Of a stretch of 64,000 bases of DNA, positions 56,430 through 64,000 are shown one piece after another. Numbering within the stretch: position 1 is the first letter of the stretch; every line of letters starts with the position of its first letter. The notes beneath the pieces were generated by a model that was not told where the DNA came from, did no database searches, and saw only the letters and a list, made by a program, of their open reading frames with translations. The translations under genes were made by a program, and so were the position numbers. Source of the DNA: Dromiciops gliroides (taxonomy: Eukaryota; Chordata; Mammalia; Microbiotheria; Microbiotheriidae); the NCBI RefSeq assembly GCF_019393635.1, contig NC_057862.1:98076659-98140658 (forward strand). Reading direction: 5' to 3'.

Positions 56430-57537
56430 TGAGAAAACAAGCTCAGTGATCATAATTACAAACTTTAGTGTTGTATGCAATAGAGCTATTATAACAATGG
56501 AACCCGTATGGGATTGTGCCAATAAATGGGAACGTCAATTTAAATAAGATCTAAGCATACTGTTATTGTAAGGGACCCATTTAAGATAGGCAGCACTCTT
56601 TGGAGAACCACTTAAAATAATTTATTTTACAAGGAAACAACTTCAGAAATTTTTGCTGGGGTTCCTCATGCAGTTGTATGGCAGGTAAAATGTTAAGGCT
56701 GACATGTTTCTATTACTGTGAACTTGCTTTTTTAGAGCTAGATGCTTTTCCACATGGGACTTCCAAATCAACGGACCATAACCTATGCCATGATTCCCAA
56801 ATTTCTGGGAACAGATAAGATCATGGCACATCCAATTTATTGTTTGCACATAGAATGCTTACTTTGTCCTAGAAAATGCGCTTATTTTATTGCAAATCCC
56901 AGCCTTTCCTGGAAGCATTTCAGATGTCTATTAATGGGTCCAGAGTGAGGGTTCATATAAAAATACGGTTAACCTTCAGAGATGCTGATATAATTGGATG
57001 GCTATTCCCAAGTTTTCCCACTGTTAAAATAGAATTATTCACTTTCTTAAGAGCGTTGGGGAACTTTTTCAAAAATGAAACATATTAAAATTCTTTGGGA
57101 AGGTATCTTCTGAATACAGAGAAAAACAATGCTGCACACTGCCTCCTTGTAGGGACTTAAGAAATGCTTACTTGAGTCGAATGTTACTCAGCATTTCCTT
57201 GCAAAGATTATTCCACCTTGTTTGTAGGTCATGGCGATCTGACACCTGGCCATATTTTTACCTATAGGATTAGGACCCCTTCTCTTTCATTGGGCAATCC
57301 TATTAGGTTTTTTAGTCAAGTCTATTTCTGCACTAGCTGCAATACAAAGGCCCTCCCTTTTTGTGAAGGAGGTCATTGATAAGAAGACTGTGAGGACGAG
57401 GCAAGCAAAGGTTATTTCTCTTATTCCTCCAGAGGTGCTGAAATCCAGCATACAAGTTCTTTGCAAGTGTTCTTTGGATAGGGGAGGAATAGTCCTTTCT
57501 TAGGATTTCTTGCTCAGACCTTTAGCAGCTTTGGGGG
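56430..57537. other. Unassigned sequence, 1.1 kb
   Basis: Several short open frames on both strands, without family signatures. Confidence 0.35.
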
Positions 57538-57909
57538 TGTTAAGGGCTAAAATTCTAGCTAAACTGTCTAAAATATCTAATGAGTGGTCGCCAATAAATT
57601 ATAAGCTTTAGCAAGAGTTAGACTTTTAAGCATTTATGAAGGAGAATAAGAATTTGGTAAAGAGAGAGAGAAAGGCCTAGATTCCTATCTATTAAAGGGA
57701 GAGCACATTTCTAGCTCCCTTCTCCACCAGAGTCCAGAGGAAAGAGCCTGAGAGCGAGCGCCAGTCTCTTCCTTCCTCCTCCCCCTAGCCCGCGTCACTT
57801 CCTGATGCCAAAGAAAAGACTCCTGGTCTTGCCCTCAAAGACCTTCGCTTCATGGGAGGAACTCTTCTACAGTAAGTCTCCAGCAGGTGGCGTTATTCCA
57901 ATCGTTACA
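57538..57909 (-). mobile_element. Solo LTR (family Y, 372 bp)
   Basis: Minus-strand LTR beginning TGTAACG and ending CCTTAACA. Flanked by gggg at 57534-57537 and 57910-57913, a plausible 4-bp target duplication but low in complexity. Its last 110 bases match the plus-strand LTR at 19250-19787. The CpG-containing stretch at 57725-57800 is LTR sequence, not a promoter island of a gene. Confidence 0.75.
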
Positions 57910-58139
57910 GGGGAAATGACATCAGTGCAATGTGCAAAGCTTGTAAGTTGTTTGCTGTGCTTTTTACAAGATACCAATGCTCATCACTGAGTCCTTTCCC
58001 TCCCACTGAAGACATGAATGAATTTTAAATAAATAAGTAGTTCAGGTGGTTTCAGTTGGATTTTGCCTGAAGTGGCAGGAATCTAATTTTTTGCAAATTA
58101 GAATCAGGGCCCTTCTTACTAAGTCCAAAATCATTTTAT

Positions 58140-58375
58140 AGAATCATAAAATTATACAGATCTGTATTGATAATAATTATTATTATGTAATATACACTAA
58201 TGAGTAGGGATGCTAGAGACCATTTTGGTCAACCCTTTCATTCTATAGATGGGAAATTGGAGGGCCAAGGGGAGAAAAATTACTTGGCCAAGGTAAAACC
58301 ACTAGTAAGTGACACAATGGTGCTTTGAATCCCTATCTTCTGCCTCTAAATCATATGCTCTTTCATTTAGTAACT
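58140..58375 (-). repeat. MIR
   Basis: Reads gaccattttggtcaaccctt, attctatagatgggaaattg and gtgctttgaatccctatctt. Confidence 0.65.
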
Positions 58376-58433
58376 TAGAGCCTATGCCTCCATCTCTGGA
58401 TGGCTTTCTTTCCAAGTAATCTGGAAAGTTTAT

Positions 58434-58978
58434 TGTCATGGGGAAAATGGTTGGGGGGGAGTCCTTAGGAATTCCTCTTTAAAGAATTACACCCTCTTGG
58501 ACATAAATCCAATTAGAATAAAATAATCTTTTATTTAGATGCTAGAGAAAGGAAACCAAGAGAAGTCAAACTTCTTTCAAGGTGAGGCGGTTCCAGAGAC
58601 ATGATTCTCTGAGATACCTGTCTCCCCAAACAGGAGAGAGGCCATGGCCTTTATAGAGGATGGATGGTGGAGGGACAGATGGGGTGATCGTCTGGCTGGA
58701 AAGCTCCCTTATTGGAGGTGATAACCCAAGGGTGGACCATCCCCCTCTGATGGTGGGCTGGGAGAAGTTGGGTGAGAGGTGGCTCTGTCCCTCGGGTGCC
58801 ACTCAGGCAGCAGCAACGCCTAATGAGCTTATCTCTCTTGCTTCAAAGTGTATCTGTCTTCTCAAGGAAAGTTACCTCAGACTGTGTCCTAACCCCATAA
58901 CACTTATTCAGATACACTCAATCCTTTACTCCACACTTTGGACACCAGGGATTCCTTACAATAGCAGGTTCCTTGACA
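58434..58978 (-). mobile_element. Solo LTR (family X), second copy
   Basis: Minus-strand LTR ending CATGACA (plus-strand start tgtcatg at 58434). Shares ttaaagaattacaccctctt, a poly(A) signal (tttatt on plus at 58530-58535) and a TATA box (tttata at 58650-58655) with the copy at 4435-4967. The far end is uncertain; ttgaca at about 58978 would pair with the start, but no target duplication was found. Confidence 0.65.
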
Positions 58979-59777
58979 TCAAGAAAGGTGTTGATTCAGA
59001 AATGTTGTATTGGCCTGAGAGCTAGGTAGTACAGAGGAAGCTCTAAGGCTAATGAGGAAGCTATTTTTCCTCACTTTTGTGACCATATGTGTGATGTTTC
59101 CCAGATGAAGTGACCTACCTACGTCTAATCAAGCCATTGCATCTTCTTTACATTCATTTGTCAAATGGATAAATCAGATCCTTGCATTTTTCATTTTTAC
59201 TGCAACATGAAGGGCCAGCAGGTGGGCATTTTGAGAGCATATAGACAATTTGGGGGTTGTCTGTCCTCCCTGACCATCTTCCTCCTTCTCCCTCTCCTTC
59301 CACCCCCATGTTGGTTTCTTAGCAGGGTGGGTGGTGATTCTTCAAGGGAGGGCTGAAACCTCAGATAGCTTCTGTGTCTGTGGCTGATTCTGCCTGGGTG
59401 GTCTGCTATTCTTCCCACATTTCTCTTTTCTTAAAGTTTTCAATATTCCTAAGCCTTGGACAGTGTTGAAGTTATTGTGTGTGTTTTTAATTGAGTGTCG
59501 ACAGTTCTAAATAGAACAGAAGTTCAGAGACTAAATATCAATATCTAAATTTATAATGTTGGGGGGTATTGTTTTTCCCCACCTCTTGCCAGGACCTTTT
59601 TAATAGCTCTTTGTTATTGGGTGAAGGTAGTATTTTTGGTTCCTTAACAGAAGTTGATTGTATAGATGAGCTGGTTCTAAAAGAAACTAAAGCTATGAGT
59701 GGAAACTTAAAAGCCATTTCATTAACTACAACTTATATGGGAACTAAACACTGCCTTGTGATAATCTCTAGTAAGAG
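58979..59777. other. Unassigned sequence
   Basis: No repeat family or exon recognised. Confidence 0.35.
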
Positions 59778-60018
59778 CTAGATGGTGCAGTGGATAGACT
59801 ACTGGGCGGCATATGTTTAAATCTAGCCTAAGACACCTGCTAGCTGTGTGACCATGGGCAAGTCACTTAACCTCTGCCTGCCTCAATTTCTTCAAATGTA
59901 AAATGGTGATATTAATAACACCTATCTCACAGGGTTGTTAGGAAAAAATGAGGTAATATTTGTAAATCTCTTAATGCCATTCCTAGCACACAGTAGGTGC
60001 TTTAATAAATGATTGTTC
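59778..60018 (+). repeat. MIR, full length
   Basis: Head gagctagatggtgcagtgga, core ctagctgtgtgaccatgggc, tail ctcacagggttgttaggaaa and cacacagtaggtgctttaat. Confidence 0.85.
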
Positions 60019-60079
60019 CCTTTCCTTGGTATTGTTTCATTTTATATTGTTAAAATTAGGTCATAATAGCTTGAGCATA

Positions 60080-60145
60080 AGGAATAAAACAGATTTACCT
60101 CAGGACTTTGCACAGAGTAGGCAACTGGTAAATATTGGATAGGTG
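60080..60145 (+). repeat. L2 3' fragment
   Basis: Reads ttgcacagagtaggcaactg, then gtaaatattgg. Confidence 0.5.
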
Positions 60146-60219
60146 AAGTGAAGCTTTGTGTTTGGCCCTTTTAAATGGGTCACTCTGATAAAACAACTAG
60201 CCAATTGTATCACAATTAT

Positions 60220-60365
60220 TCTAGGACTCAATCTGAGATTCTTGTTTTTACTACCTGTGTGACTTTACCCCACAGCCCAGCTTGTTTCCTCGTCTTTATA
60301 ATAGGGGGTTGGACTAGATGACCTCTAAGATTCCTTCTACCTATAGAAAACAGGATTCTGTTTTC
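60220..60365 (+). repeat. MIR
   Basis: Reads ctacctgtgtgactttaccc and ttggactagatgacctctaa. Confidence 0.65.
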
Positions 60366-60484
60366 TCCCCAAATAGACTTTGAAAATGTTTATCATAAGG
60401 AAAACGAGGTTCACCTTCACTCCTGTTCTGGGGGATACAGCAACCCCAAAATAACACAGCACTTGAAGGTGAGAAGCTCTAATG

Positions 60485-60565
60485 AGGGTAGAGCCTGTTT
60501 CATTTTTATTTTGGTATTTCTAGTGCCCAACACATAGCAGTAGGTCCTTTAAAATGCCAATTGCT
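60485..60565 (+). repeat. L2 3' fragment
   Basis: Reads gagcctgtttcatttttatt, tatttctagtgcccaacaca and tagcagtaggtcctt. Confidence 0.6.
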
Positions 60566-61559
60566 TGCCTGAATAAGTTGGCATGGCCCACAGACTGAAT
60601 CTGAATCCTTGCTCTTGCAGCCAGTGGTGATTTGGTGACAGACCTTAATCTTGCAACAACTATTTGGCATACTCTTGCCTATAAATGCCACTCCCTTCTT
60701 GGCCCTACAGGACTTTTCCCCCCACTTTTAAAGTAGACATAGCTCTCTAAACATCTGTCTAGGAAAGTGTTGCTTCAGGATATAGCATCTGATCTCCAGT
60801 CTGTTTCCAGCTCTGTGATTTCCCCAAGGATGGGGAAACTGGGATGGTTGTCAGCTGCATTATTTTTTTTTCCTCCAGATCCATAAAAAAAGGATAAGTT
60901 CTGGACTCTGGCAGTTTGTGCTTATGGCTGTCTAAGGACAAGGAAGAAAGCTGGAGAGAGGCCCAGGGCTCCCGAAACCCAGTAGAATAGTCTCTCTAAA
61001 GCTCTGGGCTGGAGTCATCTGCCCTTTGACTGGGGATAAGGGTGGAGACCCTCCATTGGGGATATTACCCAAAGGGTTTGCTGAGAATCAGGTCACAGAC
61101 ACTTACTGTAGCTCAGCTGGGGAGCCAGGGAAAATTTGAAGAGAAGAGCACACATCTGTAATCCCTTAAATGAGACCACTGTCCTGGTTTTAAGTCCTAC
61201 AGCCCCTAGCATAAGGGTCCTATGCCAGAGGTTTAGCCAGCTGTACTCTGGAGTATTGAAAAGGTTTTACAGAAACATTCCCCATTCCTTCCCTCCAAAC
61301 ATTTTCAGAAAAATCACACAATAGTGTGCGGGCGTTTCAAATCTGTAACTTCAGCTAAGATGTTTGCATAATGTTGCCTGGGAGATTTATTCAAGACAGA
61401 AAATTACTGTCTGTAGGATCATAAGCAAAATGTCCTCCCAAGTAACTAACCCAAGGAAAAGAGAGTTTCTAACAATGGACTACCTACAAGGTTATAGCTT
61501 ATCCTGCATCACCCAGACAGCAAGAATGAATTTTTCTCATTTTGTCATGCATGTCATCT
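60566..61559. other. Unassigned sequence, 1 kb
   Basis: No feature recognised. Confidence 0.35.
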
Positions 61560-61660
61560 TGTCTCTGCCACCAGTTTATAAGCTTGCTTAAAGGCAGTGG
61601 CTGTAACATCTTTTGTAAGTCTCCAAACAACCTGGATACAGACTTCTTAATAAATACTTG
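61560..61660 (+). repeat. L2 3' fragment
   Basis: Reads ataagcttgcttaaaggcag, then gacttcttaataaatacttg. Confidence 0.5.
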
Positions 61661-62004
61661 ACCAAATTCTGATCCAAACCAAGTGAAGCTTAGTTTGAGT
61701 GTTTTTGAAGCATGTGAAATAAAGACAAGGGTTTTTTTTTTTAAATATCTATTTTCTCTCTCTCACATCACTCTTCACTCTCATTTAAAAGGAAAATTAA
61801 TTTTTTTTAAAAAATGCATAGTGAAGTAATACAATTTGCTGAATTGGCCATAGTCAAACAACATCTTAATCTGTACCGTAAACTCCTGCACTGTCTCTGT
61901 CAGGAGATGGGCAGCACACTTCCTTACTGGGCCTCCAGGATTAGGTTGGGGCCTTTCACTGGTCAAAGTTTTTAAGTCTTTAAATGTTGCTTGTCTTTAC
62001 AGTG

Positions 62005-62200
62005 TTGTTGTTATAAGTAGTTTTCCTAATACTCTAGATGAGTTCACACAAGTCTTTCCAGGTTTCCCCCGAAACCACTTGAGTCATTTCTTACAGCACC
62101 ATAGTATCCATTATATTCAATCTACCATAATTTGTTCCACCACTCCTCGATTGATGGGAACTCTGCTTTGCTTCCAGTTCTTTGGAAAGGTGTGATTTTA
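62005..62200 (-). mobile_element. L1 3' fragment
   Basis: Minus-strand ORF2 end text: gtctttccaggtttcccccg, tcatttcttacagcaccata, then attgatgggaactctgc, parallel to 3565-3690. Confidence 0.75.
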
Positions 62201-62384
62201 CTAACCCCTTGTGGAGGAGGACTAGATGGGCTTTCACCATGAAAGAATGTTGTGGAGTTTGGGAGAGTGCACAGGGCAAGACTTGGAGTTTCTCTAGGGT
62301 GCGAGAGAGGCAGCATCCGACAGCCAACTGCGACTTGTCTTATTCCTCTGGTCATCTGGGAAAGTATATTTATCTGGAGCAATT

Positions 62385-62560
62385 TAGAGTTGGCCAGGGA
62401 CGTTAGGGGTCATTGAATCCAACTCTTTTATTTTTTGCAGTTGAGGAAATAAAAGTACAGAGAGGTTAAGTAAGTAGTTGAGATCAAAACACCAGCAAGT
62501 GTCCAAGACAGGATTTGAACTAAGGTCTTCCTGACTTCTCATGTACCATGCTTCTTCATA
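62385..62560 (-). repeat. MIR
   Basis: Reads ggtcattgaatccaactctt, gagaggttaagtaagtagtt and caggatttgaactaaggtct. Confidence 0.7.
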
Positions 62561-63296
62561 GGTTTCCTTTCCTCTTCATTGCCAGCCACAAGGTGGATGT
62601 CCCCTGGGGGAGTTGGACTCTTATGAATACCTCACCTCCACAAGGCTTAGGAAGTCTCTGAAATAGCTGAAAGAATTGCATTTCAGAGGCATGGAGTACT
62701 TGTGTGTGTATTTGCGTCCATGCATATTTCCTGAGAGGGTGGTCTCCAAACTCTCTGGAAATTCAGATATGAAGAAGAATGCAAAAGAAAACATTGCATT
62801 TTTTTTCACATGCAGCAAATCCCACCCCTACCCCCAACCCTCCTTATCTGAGTTATAAATCCTGGGGGAAACAATGGGCTGAGTCAGCCAGAGGAGAGGC
62901 TGTATTTATCAAGGGAAAAGCTGGAAAACCCTTCGAAAAAATAAGTGGTGTGGCCCAAAGCTTTCTGGTGAGAATGGGTCGGGAGGGCAGAGTCCCTTGC
63001 AAACTTTTAAATTCAGGGAACTTAATTTCCTCATGCGTGATCAGGTTCAAGATGTGAGATATGCCTTGGTGTCATATTTAAAACAGAAGCACACAAACCA
63101 ACTGAGTTTCCCTGCACAGCTCTTAACTGCATTGGGGAATAAGAGAATAAACTGGAAAGATTGGGAGGTAAAGGGGGGGGGGGGCAGGAGTCAAGAATTC
63201 TGTTTTTTCAGCTAAGGAAAGGGAAAGAAATAAATTGTTCTCTTTCTAGGTGTTGTGATGCCGGTCATTTTTTTATACTATATATACTTGTACATT
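62561..63296. other. Unassigned sequence
   Basis: A G-run lies near 63172-63184. No exon or repeat family recognised. Confidence 0.35.
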
Positions 63297-63301
63297 CTGT
63301 C

Positions 63302-63339
63302 TCTCATCTCTCTCTCTCTCTCTCTCTCTCTAGCGCGCA

Positions 63340-63382
<43 letters not shown>
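63302..63382. repeat. Composite microsatellite (CT)n-CGCGCA-(AC)n
   Basis: A CT run, then tagcgcgcacgcgc, then about 20 AC units. Alternating purine-pyrimidine with CG steps is a textbook Z-DNA-prone sequence. Confidence 0.95.
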
Positions 63383-63387
<5 letters not shown>

Positions 63388-64000
63388 CAAATTCTATTCG
63401 GTTGTCTTGAATAGCAATAAGATTTTTTATTTCACGAAGGCCACAGTACCCATCCTCTACATCTACCCTCCCACCCTTCTACTCCATAGCTCTTTTCTCC
63501 CTCCTCCTTGTGCAATGAAAAATGTGCTAAGTGAAAGCTGGGAATTTTCCATGGCTTAAATCCTGACTCCTCAGTGTTGCTCCCTAGGCCATTTCCCTGC
63601 CTTAATGAAGATCCCTGCCCACTGCAGCTCTTTAGCCAAGAGCACCATCATCTTCAGCTGTTCACCCCACAGGGTTTGATTTTCAGATTTATCCTGGTCC
63701 CAGCTGAGATGAATTTGTCTTTTATGGACTGTGGTCTTAGTACTAAGGTTCTCTAGTATAAGCTGTGTTTGTGATAGGCACATTTGACTTTCTTTGAGAA
63801 GTGACAGTCTGATAAATGGGAGAACCACTGGTGGTCTGGGGGGAAGTTTCAGCATTTAACACCTTCTCCCTGGTACCACAGAATATCAGAGTTGCAAGAA
63901 ACTCAAAGGCTTACTAGTTCAACTTGTCCCTGAAAAAAGATCCCTGCTCTTGCATACCTGATAAAGGGTAATTCAGCTTTTGCTTAAAAACAAAACAAAC
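63383..64000. other. Unassigned sequence to the window end
   Basis: Possibly an old repeat at 63880-63960 (agaatatcagagttgcaaga), not identified. No exon recognised. Confidence 0.35.

Larger units (their letters stand above)
25223..64000 (+). other. Putative first intron (donor at 25223, no acceptor identified)
   Basis: If the exon at 25207-25222 is real, everything downstream is intronic unless an exon was missed. The stretch is dominated by SINE, L1, L2, MIR and LTR remnants listed separately. I found no open frame with a protein-family signature outside repeats and no obvious acceptor plus conserved coding segment. Twelve of the fourteen A-tailed CORE-SINE copies here lie antisense to the putative transcript. 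Confidence 0.4.

Noticed and set aside
57725..57800. Second CpG-containing patch as a promoter
   Set aside because: It lies wholly inside the LTR at 57538-57909 bounded by a 4-bp duplication.

Overview
This is a stretch of mammalian nuclear DNA, almost certainly from a marsupial. The evidence is a tRNA-headed CORE-SINE present in about 34 copies (head reads like ggggcagctaggtggcgcag, body ends in the MIR/CORE motif ctagctgtgtgaccctgggc, then an A tail), older CORE-SINE families, MIR and L2 remnants, and L1 3' ends of marsupial type. From memory, the A-tailed SINE resembles those of Australian marsupials more than the young opossum SINEs, which carry a different tail; this species-level guess is weak. 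There is no bacterial-type gene, operon, CRISPR array or complete virus.

Layout. 1-20.8 kb is a pile-up of retroelements: a decayed minus-strand L1 (475-2722) and a second minus-strand L1 3' end (3226-4170), both SINE-riddled; an LTR inside an L2 tail (4435-4967); fragments of a CR1/L2-type LINE (5.2-6.3 kb, 16.6-16.9 kb, 18.2-18.6 kb); a large broken plus-strand L1 (8272-16112) carrying three solo LTRs and several SINEs; a repeat of about 1 kb or more called family D here (16.9-17.75 kb); and a solo LTR inside an older SINE (19250-19787). 20.8-24.7 kb is quieter, with MIRs and one L1 tail with clear target duplications.

The one likely gene signal is at 24.8-25.7 kb. A CpG-rich island contains a first coding exon: the first ATG is at 25207, an in-frame stop lies upstream at 25018-25020, five codons follow (M-E-K-Y-K plus one base), then a strong splice donor at 25223. 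The short N-terminus and phase-1 donor would fit a protein kinase such as MOK, but the product is not proven. If so, 25223-64000 is a first intron of more than 38 kb; I recognise no second exon.

The putative intron contains an L1 3' UTR hosting three SINEs (27.2-28.1 kb), a hAT-type DNA transposon with inverted ends (32726-32930), a family D repeat hosting both a SINE and a solo LTR (35.5-37.5 kb), serial SINE insertions at 40.3-40.6 kb, two minus-strand LTRs (57.5 and 58.4 kb), many MIR/L2 pieces and several composite microsatellites. Long stretches show nothing recognisable.

The most interesting content is the nesting record: target-site duplications give the order of several insertions, and two places hold SINE pairs bounded by a single duplicated target. 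I found no undescribed functional system. Repeat family names are by resemblance only; no database was searched.
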